A DNA stretch of 64,000 bases from a virus. The stretch is taken from IMG/VR virus record IMGVR_UViG_3300028844_006119, positions 1-64,000 of that record. The stretch is one strand, 5' to 3'. The position numbers and the translations under genes are program-made. The notes under the pieces are model-generated. The model saw only the letters and a list, made by a program, of their open reading frames with translations. It made no database searches and was not told the origin of the DNA. This document shows positions 34,361 through 44,600 of this stretch, one piece after another (within the stretch, counting starts at the first letter, position 1; each line of letters opens with the position of its first letter).

Positions 34361-36154
34361 ATGGCTGTTGCCAACTTCAAGAACATCGTCCCCTTCGGCA
34401 AGGACGCTCTCTTTCCTTTCCAGATGTCTGCCGCATCTCTGTCCACCTCTGCAACCGTCTACCAGCTCGCTGGTACTGATGGCGCAAAGACCACTGTCGG
34501 CAGTGGCGTCAGCGTCATTGACGATGGCGGCGGTCTGTACCGACTGAAGGTCACCTCTGGCAGCATGTCCGGCAGCAACCTGTACTACGCTACCGTGGTC
34601 GCAGGCAGCGAGCAGGTCCGTATTCCGATGTGGTCGTACGCACCCACGGGCCACACCGACGACATCCTGTCGCGCATTGGCGGCTCTGCTGCAGCAATGA
34701 GCTTCACCGGTATCCTGAGCGGCGCAAACAACCTTCAGGGCGCAGTCGATCTGCTCGGTGGCGAGCTTGGTGACTTCAGTACCTCCGGCATTACGGGTAA
34801 TCCCGCTAGCGCTGCCGCTGCCATGAAGATCATCTTCGACAACGTGGATACTCTCGAGAACTCCATCGGTCTCGAGAATGATGCCGATACGGCAGCAACT
34901 CTGTTTGGCCGCATCAAGAAGAACAAGGCGGTTGCAGACGCGATCAAGACCGACACTGACGATCTGCTCGCTGCAGTCGGAGACCACAACGACGCTGCTT
35001 CTGCGGATTACGGTACTGACAAGAGCCTCATGGGCATGGTCCGCCTCTTGGGCGCAGACGTTGGCGAGAACCAGACGGATCTCAACAGCATCATCAGTAA
35101 GGTCGATACCGTCGACGGTATCGTTGATTCCATTCTGGCTGATACCGCAGTTATTGGCGCCCCCGCCGGGGTCTCCGTCTCGGCCGACATCGCAGCCCTC
35201 AAGGCTGAGACTGCGCTGATCGTGGCGGACACCGCTGAGCTTCAGGGTGACTGGGTCAACGGAGGTCGCCTTGACCTGATCCTGGATGCCAGTGCTGCTG
35301 ACGCCCTCGCTGCCAAGACGGCGTCTCAGGCCAACAAGGCTACCCTTGAGAACGGAACCCACGGCCTCGCCCAGTTGCAGAGTGAAATCGCGGACAACCA
35401 GACGGACCTGAACTCGATTCTGGCCGCAGGTGTTAGCCGAGATTCCGCCATCGCTACTGTGGACAGCGAGATCGGCACCCTCCAGACTGACCTTACCGCT
35501 GGGTTCCTGGCTGGCGCCAAGTCCTCCGAGATCGTCGCGCTGGACAATGTTGTCGATGCCGGATTCGTTGCTGGTGCCAAGGCTTCGGATCTGGCAACCG
35601 CCAAGACCGAGATCGACGGCATTCGCACGGATACCGAGGACATCCAGGTCAAGATCGCCGCGGTCCAGGCTACTGCCGATACGCTGGCCCTGCAGGTCAA
35701 CGCTGTTCTGCAGCCGATGGTCCCGTCGGAGCGTTACTCCGGAGCTGCCGCCAAGCGGATCTCCCTCGTGATTCAGACCATCGACGGCGCAACGGGTGCT
35801 GCGGATAACATGGACCAGGCAGGCACCCCCGCCGGGCAGATGTACATCAAGGTGCTTGACGGTGCTGGCAACTCGGTTACCGATTTGCACGATGCTGCTT
35901 CTGGCGGTAATGCTCTCGCTTCCGCCGATGCATCCATCTACAGCGGTGCTGTCAGCGGGTACAAGATCATGAACAACGTGTCGACGGGCTTCTACCAGGC
36001 GTTCCTTGAGATCGCCGCGTACAAGGTCGAGAGCTACGATGTTCTCTTCTACGCCCAGGATAGCGACCCGAATACGGCACAGGAGTTCCGCGCCATGCGT
36101 CAGATGGAGGTTCGCAGCCCCGTCCAGGCTCAGTTCGCTGGCGGTGCGTTCTAA
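34361..36154 (+). CDS. Probable abundant virion protein with long coiled-coil region, 597 aa
   Basis: GTGAGG precedes the ATG. Residues about 1-100 form a beta-rich domain ending in IPMWSYAPTGHTDD, and the C-terminal 130 residues form another (YSGAAAKRISLVIQTIDGAT...). The 300 residues between are long Ala/Asp/Thr-rich helices with repeated modules (ENQTDLNSI and DNQTDLNSI; TAGFLAGAKSSEIVALDN and DAGFVAGAKASDLA). This suits a trimeric fibre or whisker. A perfect 14-base terminator follows, so the gene forms its own strongly defined unit, as expected for an abundant particle protein. No enzymatic or named domain is recognised. Confidence 0.65.
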   Translation: MAVANFKNIVPFGKDALFPFQMSAASLSTSATVYQLAGTDGAKTTVGSGVSVIDDGGGLYRLKVTSGSMSGSNLYYATVVAGSEQVRIPMWSYAPTGHTDDILSRIGGSAAAMSFTGILSGANNLQGAVDLLGGELGDFSTSGITGNPASAAAAMKIIFDNVDTLENSIGLENDADTAATLFGRIKKNKAVADAIKTDTDDLLAAVGDHNDAASADYGTDKSLMGMVRLLGADVGENQTDLNSIISKVDTVDGIVDSILADTAVIGAPAGVSVSADIAALKAETALIVADTAELQGDWVNGGRLDLILDASAADALAAKTASQANKATLENGTHGLAQLQSEIADNQTDLNSILAAGVSRDSAIATVDSEIGTLQTDLTAGFLAGAKSSEIVALDNVVDAGFVAGAKASDLATAKTEIDGIRTDTEDIQVKIAAVQATADTLALQVNAVLQPMVPSERYSGAAAKRISLVIQTIDGATGAADNMDQAGTPAGQMYIKVLDGAGNSVTDLHDAASGGNALASADASIYSGAVSGYKIMNNVSTGFYQAFLEIAAYKVESYDVLFYAQDSDPNTAQEFRAMRQMEVRSPVQAQFAGGAF

Positions 36155-36175
36155 GTAGAACGGTTGCTCAAAGTG

Positions 36176-36210
36176 AAGCCCCCAGCAGGTTCTCCTGCTG
36201 GGGGCTTTCT
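36176..36210 (+). terminator. Strong intrinsic terminator
   Basis: AAGCCCCCAGCAGG, loop TTCT, CCTGCTGGGGGCTT forms a perfect 14-base stem followed by TCTTGC. It is 22 bases past the stop of the 597-aa structural gene and separates it from the baseplate operon. Confidence 0.9.
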
Positions 36211-36286
36211 TGCTCCGGGGGCTCCGGGGTGCTACTGTAATAAAGGCACCCTACTTCTGCACAAAGTGTAACGGAGCACCCATAGA

Positions 36287-36679
36287 ATGGCAAAGCGTAT
36301 TTGGAAGTTTGTCGGAGGCAGCAAGTCTGCCCGCACATCCCTGAACGCCGCTCTCGCGGCGACCATCGAGAACCATGAAGGAGAGGTAGCGATCTACAAC
36401 TCCGAAACCGGAGAGATGTACGATCGCGCGGGCGCCCCGTATCCCCCAATCGTCCGGCATCAGTACGACACCGCATGCAACATCCTCGCTATGATTATTG
36501 TTCACGCCATGAGGGAAGAAGAGATCCCGGCCAAAACGATGGCGGGGCTGATTACCCGAATCGGCGGCGAGATGCTAGAGGACATCACCAACTCCTCCGG
36601 GCTGGTCCTCCGGGCCATAGAGGGGGCCAAGGCCGAACTGACGGGAGATCCAGATGACGCGGGACAGGGAGGCAGCTGA
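36287..36679 (+). CDS. Hypothetical protein opening the baseplate operon, 130 aa
   Basis: An ATG with CGGAGCACCC upstream opens the long baseplate/fibre operon after the terminator at 36176-36210. The product has a basic N-terminus (MAKRIWKFVGGSKSARTSLN), a beta-like segment (EGEVAIYNSETGEMYDR) and a helical C-terminal half containing a hydrophobic turn (ILAMIIVHAMREEEI). No named family. It overlaps the next gene by 26 bases. Confidence 0.6.
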   Translation: MAKRIWKFVGGSKSARTSLNAALAATIENHEGEVAIYNSETGEMYDRAGAPYPPIVRHQYDTACNILAMIIVHAMREEEIPAKTMAGLITRIGGEMLEDITNSSGLVLRAIEGAKAELTGDPDDAGQGGS

Positions 36680-37154
36680 TTGGGCAACCGGTCTTCTCGA
36701 GGAAACTCTAAAGAGAAGAGAGCTGCGCACCCAGGCCGTGGCCCCCTACCTTTACCCGTTTACTATGGGGAAAGACGGGGTTGAGCAGTACCCCTCAACT
36801 CCTATCTCCGCGGGAAACCCTCCCGACATCTCCACTGCGCTGCGCGTACTGGAGACGATGGACCCGCTCTACGCATACCTGTACCTAATGCCCGGCATTC
36901 CTATTCCGGAGTCTGTGTGGCAGGGGCCGGCGTTTACGCCTACGAAAAGGGCGAGCATCCCTCTGGGAGTGCCCCAGGAGATCATAGAAGAAGGGGACTT
37001 TGACTTCTACGTTTTTGGGGCCTTCGTGAGCCCTACGGTCAAGCGGACCTTTTGCATTCCCCTGAAAGGGGATACATTTGGTAAGCTGCAGGTCGTATCC
37101 GGGCTCTATGGAGGAGTGTTTTCCTCCCTGCAAGGCATAGGCGAGGAGGCCTGA
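36654..37154 (+). CDS. Putative baseplate protein, 166 aa
   Basis: It overlaps the previous gene by 26 bases and the next start by one (TGATG). A helical N-terminus (EAADWATGLLEETLKRREL) is followed by a Pro/Gly/Tyr-rich, strand-dominated body (YLYLMPGIPIPESVWQGP; DFYVFGAFVSPTVKRTF). The composition fits a beta-rich structural protein. The tight coupling to downstream baseplate proteins supports a tail role, but no family can be named. Confidence 0.6.
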   Translation: MTRDREAADWATGLLEETLKRRELRTQAVAPYLYPFTMGKDGVEQYPSTPISAGNPPDISTALRVLETMDPLYAYLYLMPGIPIPESVWQGPAFTPTKRASIPLGVPQEIIEEGDFDFYVFGAFVSPTVKRTFCIPLKGDTFGKLQVVSGLYGGVFSSLQGIGEEA

Positions 37155-37582
37155 TGATCGCTACCGACTCTGCCCACATAAATGTAGCCTTCACTTTGGC
37201 ATTTTACTCGTCGTCCGGCTCCTCCCTCACTGTAACGGCGGAGGTAGTTGTAGCCACCACGGGAGAGGCCACCACGGTCTCTTTAGTAAAAAGTGACGCC
37301 CTAAGCAGTGTGGCGCAGTTCGTCTACGTGGGGAACTATGTCCCTACGGCAGAGGGTTGGTATTTTGTGCAGTACCTGGCCAAGGAGTCCGGAGTCACCC
37401 GAGGTTCTTCTGTGAGCAGATTCCATGCGGCCTCGGCTACTGCGTCCTCTAGTGGGGGCAGCGGGCAGAGCTCCTCCGGGGTCACCACCAGTAGTGACCC
37501 CGAGACCGGCAACGGCACCTCGGTGCCCACTACGGTCGGCGGTAACGCCGGAACGCTGACTTTTAGCACCAGGAACGTCTGA
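37154..37582 (+). CDS. Ig-like/beta-sandwich virion protein with Ser-rich tail, 142 aa
   Basis: The first 100 residues alternate hydrophobic and polar residues (INVAFTLAFYSSSGSSLTVT; SSVAQFVYVGNYVPTAEGWY) in the pattern of an immunoglobulin-like sandwich. A Ser/Gly/Thr-rich linker (SASSSGGSGQSSSGVTTSS in part) follows and ends in a strand. Its layout resembles the next protein's N-terminal domain. It overlaps both neighbours by one base (TGATG). It is likely displayed on the tail or fibre. Confidence 0.6.
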   Translation: MIATDSAHINVAFTLAFYSSSGSSLTVTAEVVVATTGEATTVSLVKSDALSSVAQFVYVGNYVPTAEGWYFVQYLAKESGVTRGSSVSRFHAASATASSSGGSGQSSSGVTTSSDPETGNGTSVPTTVGGNAGTLTFSTRNV

Positions 37583-38247
37583 TGGCCTTCAAAGCAGTAG
37601 GGGTAGCCACCTCCTCCATTTTGACTATTCAGTTCACTACTTCGAGCGGAAGCTCGTATCTGGTGAACGCGGACGCCACCCCCACCCTGACTATCTCCAC
37701 GGGCGGCTCCGTAGTATCCACCATCACGACGGCCACAAACACTTCTACGGGGGCGTACTCGGCTACCTGGACCCCTGCCGTCGCAGGGGAGCACTCGTTG
37801 CTCTGGTCCTTTGCGGTAGAGGGAGTCAGCTACTCGTCAAGCGACACGATCTTCGTTCTGACTGCTGCGTCCTCGACCGATGTGTCAGATGCCCCAGACG
37901 TGGGCACCGCGAATACTTGCCTGATCACAGGCACCTTTATTGATGCGGCAGGAGACTTTCTATCGGGCATCCGGGTCCGCTTCTCCCCTGACCTGGCCGC
38001 ATCCCGACTCTCCGGGGTAGGGTTCATCGCGTCAGACCTTACTGCGACCTCCGGAGCCAACGGGCAGGTGTCCTTCGCAGCAGTTCGGGGGATCGTGGGG
38101 CTTCTGACTATCTCCGGCACCGACCTGGTCAGGAGGGTGACTATCCCCAGCCAGACGGCGGTTGACCTCTTCGACTTAGCATCGACGGGGCCCGACCTCC
38201 TAGAAGTTCAAGAGCTTGAGCTTCTAGACCTCCCCAGGAGATCCTGA
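37582..38247 (+). CDS. Ig-like and carboxypeptidase-regulatory-like virion protein, 221 aa
   Basis: Residues 1-95 form an Ig-like sandwich related in pattern to the previous protein (TIQFTTSSGSSYLVNADATP; AYSATWTPAVAGEHSLLWSF). Residues about 105-205 (CLITGTFIDAAGDFLSGIRV; TSGANGQVSFAAVRG; GLLTISGTDLVRRVTIP) resemble a carboxypeptidase-regulatory or Cna-B-like domain. Such domains occur in phage tail and fibre proteins and may bind host glycans or act as spacers. It overlaps the neighbouring genes by one base on each side. Confidence 0.6.
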   Translation: MAFKAVGVATSSILTIQFTTSSGSSYLVNADATPTLTISTGGSVVSTITTATNTSTGAYSATWTPAVAGEHSLLWSFAVEGVSYSSSDTIFVLTAASSTDVSDAPDVGTANTCLITGTFIDAAGDFLSGIRVRFSPDLAASRLSGVGFIASDLTATSGANGQVSFAAVRGIVGLLTISGTDLVRRVTIPSQTAVDLFDLASTGPDLLEVQELELLDLPRRS

Positions 38248-39149
38248 TGACGACCGCGACGTTCTATCTCTGGGATTCTGTCGATCAAACGGCCGCTACC
38301 GCGGTCGAGTCCGCGCAAGTCCGCCTGTACTCCAGCGATGGGACCGCCTTCATTACATACGGGACTACTGACAGCGCGGGGGAGGTCGCCCTAGACGTGC
38401 CGGATGCTACCTACTGGGTCCGATTCTTCAAGACTGGGTATGCCTTTCCGTCTAAGAGGTCTGTGGTCGTGGACGCAGCCGCAGCCAACAACACATTCGA
38501 CACCGAAGCGGAGAACCTAGAAATCCTGCCCCCATCCTCCGCATCAAATCTGTGTAGGGTCAGTGGGTACGTGGTCGGCGCAGGAGGGCAGCCCCGAAAG
38601 GGGGCAACGTTCCAGTTCATGCTTACGCACCTACGGCACATAGTCAGTGGCCGCCCCATCACCGCATCCAAGGTCACTTGCAGATCGGATGAGTATGGGT
38701 ACACAGAGGTCGAGCTTATCCAGGGGGCCTTTTACGATGTTGTCGTAGAGGGACTGGATGACCAGGTCTTCGTCGCTCAGGTTCCTGAGCTTGGGTACGC
38801 AAAGCTGACCGAGGTTATCTGGCCGTACCCCGCACGAGTCACTTTGTCTTCTGCAACGGTATCAGTTGCCGCTGCGGCAGAAGAGGATGTGACGGTTACT
38901 TTGGTCCTGAGCAGCGGGGTAGTCATGCCCCTACCCTCGGATGCCGCTGCGGGAGCCGTGGGGTTCTCTCTGGCAGCGTCCTCGAGCGACACAGATGTAG
39001 CTACGGTTGTCCTGGACGGGACTACGGCCACCATTACTGGCGTGGCCTCCGGGTCTGCCACCATTTCCTTTACCGCTGCAGGAAGCTACGAAGAGAGGTT
39101 CCCCGAGATCTCCGTGTCTCTGGATTCTATTGCAGTCACGGTGCCGTAA
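38247..39149 (+). CDS. Multi-domain Cna-B/BIG2-like virion protein, 300 aa
   Basis: Two carboxypeptidase-regulatory-like modules (SAQVRLYSSDGTAFITYGTT...; CRVSGYVVGAGGQPRKGATF...) are followed by a C-terminal BIG2-like Ig domain at about residues 205-300, recognisable by the DVATVVLDGTTATITGVASG signature. All are beta sandwiches typical of surface appendages. Overlap by one base with neighbours on both sides makes it part of the baseplate operon. A host-surface-binding or structural-spacer role is likely. Confidence 0.65.
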   Translation: MTTATFYLWDSVDQTAATAVESAQVRLYSSDGTAFITYGTTDSAGEVALDVPDATYWVRFFKTGYAFPSKRSVVVDAAAANNTFDTEAENLEILPPSSASNLCRVSGYVVGAGGQPRKGATFQFMLTHLRHIVSGRPITASKVTCRSDEYGYTEVELIQGAFYDVVVEGLDDQVFVAQVPELGYAKLTEVIWPYPARVTLSSATVSVAAAAEEDVTVTLVLSSGVVMPLPSDAAAGAVGFSLAASSSDTDVATVVLDGTTATITGVASGSATISFTAAGSYEERFPEISVSLDSIAVTVP

Positions 39150-40576
39150 TGGCTACGAAGATCAGTACGGGGGACATCTCTGCCGCATCGGGGGAGGCAG
39201 TACGCCGAAAAAGGTCCAACTCAGAGGACACTAAGGGGGCCTCGGCAGATCAGATTCGGTGGGACACCTTGCGGGGCAGGGCCTGTAGGCTCTTCCTGTC
39301 CGATCCCGATGCCAGAGTGCAGCTGTACTATTTGGCCTCTAACACCCTTTCCTCGGAGTTACGGACTTTTCACGCTCTGGTGTGTGAAGCAATCTCCCTC
39401 GCAGAGTCAAGCTTCTCCTCCAAGGAGACGTCTGCCAGCATAGCGGCGGACCTCTCGACCAAAAAGGCGGCGCTGTATTTCGAGGTGGGAAACATGAGGG
39501 CATCATCTCCCTCTGCGCCGGTCCTGCCCACCACCCTAAAAGAGGCCGCCGCCTCGTATGCCAACGCCGTAGCTAAGCAGAGCAGCCGGAATAGAAAAAT
39601 CGAGAGAGGCGATTCCGCGGGGGCATCGCTGCCTGCCCTCCTCGCAGAAGCAACCAAGAGAGGTAGGGCCTGCGTATCCCTGATCTCTGTGATGGAGCAG
39701 ACGGGCGGGCGGCTAGAGACGCTCCTCGGGCGCTGGGCGGTGGCTCCGATATTGCCGGGACTGGCTGCCTCCCTCCGGGATCCATCTCTTGCCCCTAAAG
39801 AGGAGCTGCTTAAGGTTGTGGCGGCAGTAGGGGCCTATGATGCCTTCACTGCCCCAGCTACCACCCTTCTGTTGGTCCACACAGGGGTAGGGTTTCCCTC
39901 GAAGCTTGTGCCCCGCATGGATGGGGCCGTACTTACTCTACTGGACGCTAATGGGAAAGAAACGGCCCCGGCTACCTTGCTGGTGTCCCAGGGCTGCGTT
40001 GTAACGGCAGGCACCGCTACTGCGACGATCTTATCGATCTCAGGTAGGGAGCTTACCCTGTCCTCCGAGATTTCGGTTTCAGGAGGGATCAGTATCGCAA
40101 CCAAGGCCCAAAGTGAGCTCTCCGCCTTCGTGGGGACGACACTGGGCGCGATCTCCGCTAACTCCCTGACTATGCCGGCCTCACTCCTGCGTGGAGTCTC
40201 GTTTCGCAAACTGAACAGGCCAGAGGCGTACAAAATCGTGAAGGGGCTGGTTCAGGTGGCTACGGAGCTGGCAGATATTACTACTGAGGCCTCCCGCTCT
40301 GCGGCACTACTGGGGGTTGATGTCCCTGTGACCAAGGGCCTTCTATCTGCAGTACGAGAGTTCTCTCCCTCGGTCGCGGAGTCCTCCCGCCGAGGAGCCT
40401 CCGAGATATTGGACGCTTTGCGGGCCGACGGCCTCGACGTGGTGGAGACTGCGCTTCTGTCCTCGGACCTCTGGTCACTGGATACGCCGAGCGTACACGA
40501 CGCCAGAAGATCGTCCAAAACAGCCTATCAGGTGGGGCAGCTTATGGAGATCATCAACCCGGATCTGAAGGTATAG
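39149..40576 (+). CDS. Putative baseplate/tail structural protein, 475 aa
   Basis: The N-terminal 40 residues are polar and probably disordered. The body is largely helical and Ala/Ser/Leu-rich (YLASNTLSSELRTFHALVCE; KAALYFEVGNM; ELLKVVAAVGAYDAF), with a beta-rich insert at about residues 245-320 (TTLLLVHTGVGFPSKLV; GAVLTLLDANGKETAPATLL; ATATILSISGRELTL). Function cannot be assigned. It sits two genes upstream of the gp25-like wedge protein in the same overlapping operon, so it is probably a wedge-associated component. Confidence 0.6.
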   Translation: MATKISTGDISAASGEAVRRKRSNSEDTKGASADQIRWDTLRGRACRLFLSDPDARVQLYYLASNTLSSELRTFHALVCEAISLAESSFSSKETSASIAADLSTKKAALYFEVGNMRASSPSAPVLPTTLKEAAASYANAVAKQSSRNRKIERGDSAGASLPALLAEATKRGRACVSLISVMEQTGGRLETLLGRWAVAPILPGLAASLRDPSLAPKEELLKVVAAVGAYDAFTAPATTLLLVHTGVGFPSKLVPRMDGAVLTLLDANGKETAPATLLVSQGCVVTAGTATATILSISGRELTLSSEISVSGGISIATKAQSELSAFVGTTLGAISANSLTMPASLLRGVSFRKLNRPEAYKIVKGLVQVATELADITTEASRSAALLGVDVPVTKGLLSAVREFSPSVAESSRRGASEILDALRADGLDVVETALLSSDLWSLDTPSVHDARRSSKTAYQVGQLMEIINPDLKV

Positions 40577-40578
40577 GT

Positions 40579-40998
40579 ATGGACGAAACCCTAGACAATC
40601 AGATGGTGAAGATCATCCGGGATGCCCGAGGGTCTATCTCTCAGGCACTCTCTATGATGCAACAGCTCAACGCCAGAGACCTGGCTAACGGAGTGACTCT
40701 CGAGTCCTCCATAGAGGACGCCATCTACGAAATAGACAGCGAGCCCGACTTCGTAGACCCCTACCTGGACGCTGCGTATGGGCTGGCCGAGGCCGAGGCG
40801 GGGCAGGCGCTTACCTTCGGCATCCTGCAGACCCCTAGGAGGATCGGGAGGCTGCAGAGAGTGAGAGACCTGAAGGTGACGCTCTTCGGAGGGAATGTAC
40901 GGGTCGTTAGCGACGAAGGCGTCGTTTCCACCGACAGCATCGGTGGTCTTCTCGATCAACTAAAGAACGTTTCAGTTGATGTCCCGGAGGGCCCATGA
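40579..40998 (+). CDS. Small baseplate-operon protein, 139 aa
   Basis: It starts two bases after the previous stop and overlaps the next start by ATGA. The protein is acidic and helical at first (NQMVKIIRDARGSISQALSM), then strand-rich (RVRDLKVTLFGGNVRVVSDE). No family is recognised. Its position immediately before the gp25-like protein suggests it is a small wedge or adaptor component. Confidence 0.6.
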   Translation: MDETLDNQMVKIIRDARGSISQALSMMQQLNARDLANGVTLESSIEDAIYEIDSEPDFVDPYLDAAYGLAEAEAGQALTFGILQTPRRIGRLQRVRDLKVTLFGGNVRVVSDEGVVSTDSIGGLLDQLKNVSVDVPEGP

Positions 40999-41648
40999 GC
41001 GACTTCCCCCTTTTGGCCGTCAACCAGGTGGCCCATGTAGACAACATCGATTTCTTCGGAGGGGGCTCGTCGGGGATCTTGTCGATGGATATTCGGGGCA
41101 GGGACTTTAAGGGCCTAAATGCCGTAATAATCAACGGCCACAGGTCCCCTACCTTTGTCGTCTTGAGTGACACTCGGCTCCTTGCGGATGTACCGAGAAG
41201 TCAGCTGGGAGGGCCAATTAGGACTATCACAGTGCTAAAGTCGGATGCGTCAACGTCATCCCAAGGATCAGTCATTAGTTTTGAAGCTGTGGGGACCGCC
41301 ACAGTAGTGCCTTCGTCTACATTCCTAGTCCAGAAGGTCCTGAAGTATTTATTCACCACCCCCGGGTCAGATATCTTTTCCCCCACTTCCGGAAGCGGGC
41401 TGCTGGGGCTGCTGGGAACCACGGAGACCGCAGCAGAAAGCCTGGCGCTCCTCGCCAGGCTTCGGGTAAGGGAAGCCCTTTCCCAGATTATACAGGACCA
41501 GGCCCTCTCGTCCGCCCCGATAGAGGAGAAGGTTCAGTCGATAGAGGTCCTCTCCGCGTCATTCAGCAGGACGGATACCTCGCTGGACATTAGACTGGCT
41601 GTGATATCTATGGCCGGGCAGCGAGTCGTAGCGGGCCTAACCATCTAA
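40995..41648 (+). CDS. gp25-like baseplate wedge protein with N-terminal IPT-like domain, 217 aa
   Basis: Residues about 10-95 have an IPT/TIG-like pattern (VAHVDNIDFFGGGSSGILSM; VIINGHRSPTFVVLSDTRL). The C-terminal part carries the gp25/GpW-like signature: KVLKYLFTTPGSDIFSPTSG followed by SGLLGLLG, then an E-rich helix (ALSQIIQDQ) and a final strand pair. gp25 is a conserved component of the wedge in contractile tails, where it nucleates the sheath. It lies right before the J-like giant protein, as expected for wedge genes. The IPT fusion is unusual for gp25. Confidence 0.72.
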   Translation: MSDFPLLAVNQVAHVDNIDFFGGGSSGILSMDIRGRDFKGLNAVIINGHRSPTFVVLSDTRLLADVPRSQLGGPIRTITVLKSDASTSSQGSVISFEAVGTATVVPSSTFLVQKVLKYLFTTPGSDIFSPTSGSGLLGLLGTTETAAESLALLARLRVREALSQIIQDQALSSAPIEEKVQSIEVLSASFSRTDTSLDIRLAVISMAGQRVVAGLTI

Positions 41649-41659
41649 GGAAAATTTCC

Positions 41660-44600
41660 ATGGCAAACACGGATAGCCAGGCCCAGCAAATCAAAGATCT
41701 TCTCGTCGAGAAGATGGAGGCCTATGACCCTACGCTGAACACCGCGCAGGGAAGTGCATTCTACGCTCAAGTAGTTGCCCCGGTATTTTCTGCGATGGGG
41801 GTGGACCCCTTCGATACAGATATCGAGGAGTTTCTACTCACTCGGCTGCGCCAGGAGTTCCCTTCCATGCCTGCGGAGAAGGGGGACGCGGTAGTAGACC
41901 TCCTGATTCGCCCCCTCCAGCTGCTGCTGGAGAGCTTCAAGCGAGAGCTGCAGATCATCCGGGCCGGGCAGTCGGTCAACAATTCCGATGTGATGAGGCT
42001 AGCTGACGCGGAGGACTTGGCCGCTAACTTCTTCGTCACGCGAAGGACCGGAACGCGGGCCTCCGGGATTGTCCGTCTGTACTTCAATCAGCCTACATTT
42101 GTCTCGATCCTGGTGACCACCCAGTTTCGGACAGGTGAGGGGCTGGCCTTCTTCCCCAATATCCCGCAGTTTTTCCGCGCAGAAACGGTGTCGGTGCAGA
42201 GGAGTGGGGACCAGTACTACATCGACATTACGGTTGTCGCTGAGGACGAGGGGGAGGAGTACAACGTCGAGGCGAACACCATCACCTCGGTGTCAGGCAT
42301 TAACGGCATCTCCCGAGTAACTAACCTCTTCGAGTTTGGGGGAGGGAGCATTGCCGAGACTGGGCCAGAACTACTGTCCCGGACAAAGGCTTCCCTGACC
42401 GAAAGAAGCCTCAATACTCGTCGCGGCATCCGGGCTCGGATGTTCTCTGAGTTTACTGACATCCGAAACATGGAAGTTGTTGGGTACGGGGACCCGGAGA
42501 TGAAGAGGGACCGCATCACCGGTGGCGGAGGGATGGATAATGTCTGCTCGGGCATGTGCTTCATCGTTGGCCGGTACGCGATGCTGTTCACCATGTTCGA
42601 GGACCACGGAGTAGATGCTGACCGGTTCCTGAAGGACGGAGACACTCTGGATTTGAACTTCTGGAAGTTTTTGTATGCGCCAAGCAAAGAAAAGGCCATG
42701 CAGAGGTTTGCAGTAGAAAGTGTCATCTACAACTCCGCCGGGGACCTAGAGAACATCCCAACCGTGTATTTGGTGAAGCTGGACGATGCCCCGGACATGG
42801 ACGTACCGGTGGCCAGTGCGCTGCCTGGCGTCCTCCCAGGGGTGTTCTTTACTGGCTACTCCACGGCCACCATCACGATCTCCGGGATCCCGGGGGGAAT
42901 CACCAACCCGGACGACGAGGGCCGCATTTTGGTGGAGGACGGGGCCGTTCACATTGGCGGGCACTACGATGTGTACGTCAGGCCTTCTAGCTCAAATTCC
43001 GGCACGGCCAGCACCTCTATCGAGAGAGGGAAGTTTGCCCTTCATGAGGGGACAGACCTGGTGACCTCGGGAGAGATCTCTGCTCCGTTGCTGCTGACTG
43101 AGGGACATCTATCCAACAAAGTCCACGCCCGCCTTCGCTTGTTTATCGTACCGATCAGCGGCACCTTAGGAGAGGGAGAGGTCATCACGCAGTTTGATGG
43201 GTCTGGGGTCCTAGAGGACGACACCTCAGCTTACCTTCTCGACCTTGACCTGTCCGAGGGGTACGCAGACCTGGCGGCACTTACCTCCGACAATGAGTGG
43301 ACCGCAGGCCGGTACATCAAGGGTCGGACCAGTGGGGCCACCGCAAGAATCATTTCAATTTCGCAGACCCTCTGGAGTGACCTCGGAGTCACCCACGGTA
43401 TGACGCTCAACGTCATCAATGGCGCAGACGCCGGAGTCTACAAAATCCTGGATGTGCGTGGGATTGAGCTCGTACTAGACCTCGAGATGACAGTCCTGGG
43501 GCAGGGGTACCGGTATCGGATCACGGATGAGAGCAGCGTAGACGTATTCAACCCGCAGTTTCAGATCTTTCCGTTTGCGGAGGCTACCGCGAACGACCTG
43601 TCTACGGTCATTGGCACTCCCACGGTTCGGGTCTACCAGGATCTGAGCCTGTACGGAGTGGCCACTGGGCACATCCTAGAGATCCTGTCGGGAGACAACA
43701 AAGGCGAGTACACCATCCAGGGATTCGATGACATTCTGGGCCCACAGGCACCGATCTTAGATCGGGTTCTTCGCGCCACGGACTCTGACCTTGAGTACCG
43801 AATCTTCAAGGCAGGAGTCGGCCTCACTGCGCCGCTCATTAGGATCTCCCCCGGAGGAGTGGAAGCACTAGACGCCTCGGGGCAGAGCTCTGGGTTCGTT
43901 ATCCCTCCGTCGGAGTCTGTCGGAGCAGAAGCTCACGCCGCCTTCTCGGGAGCCAAGGCCGCTTATCTGGGGCTGAACGGGTTTGTTCTCCCGGACCCTG
44001 GCCCGACCTGGATGCCTTCGGCAAATACTGTCGTAGACATCGACACCATGGATCCCGCCACTCTGGCGTACATTGAGCAGTACTACGGAACCCCAGCAGA
44101 TTGCTATTCCCGGGGCTGCACAGAATACGAAGACTCCTACATTGCGGTCATCAACATCGTAGATATGCCTAACGGTAGCGGCGGACACGACATTCGAGTG
44201 CACCTGGACCTGGACCTGCCTACAGAAGCTACTGCATTTCTGCAGACCCTGCGTACCTGGTTGGTCAGCATTGTTGACAGCTTTGAGATGGGAGACGATT
44301 TCCGGTCCCTAATCGACCTTTTTGCTCCCGTGTCGTTGGATGCAGTAGATACGACATCCTGGAACATCATCGCGCAGTACGAGGTGTTGATTCCCCAGGA
44401 GATTTTTGACGGATGCAACAACGTCTTCGTGGCGATTCCTGAATACAACTGGGGCAACGAGTTCGGTAACGACGTCACGTTCCAGGACGCGATGGACAAG
44501 TACAACAACGGAGAGCTCAAGGGGGGCAAGCCCGCGCTGACTAAGGCGGCCCCGGGGAGCGCCCTGACGGTCCTATCGGGTGCAAATGCCGGGTCTTACG

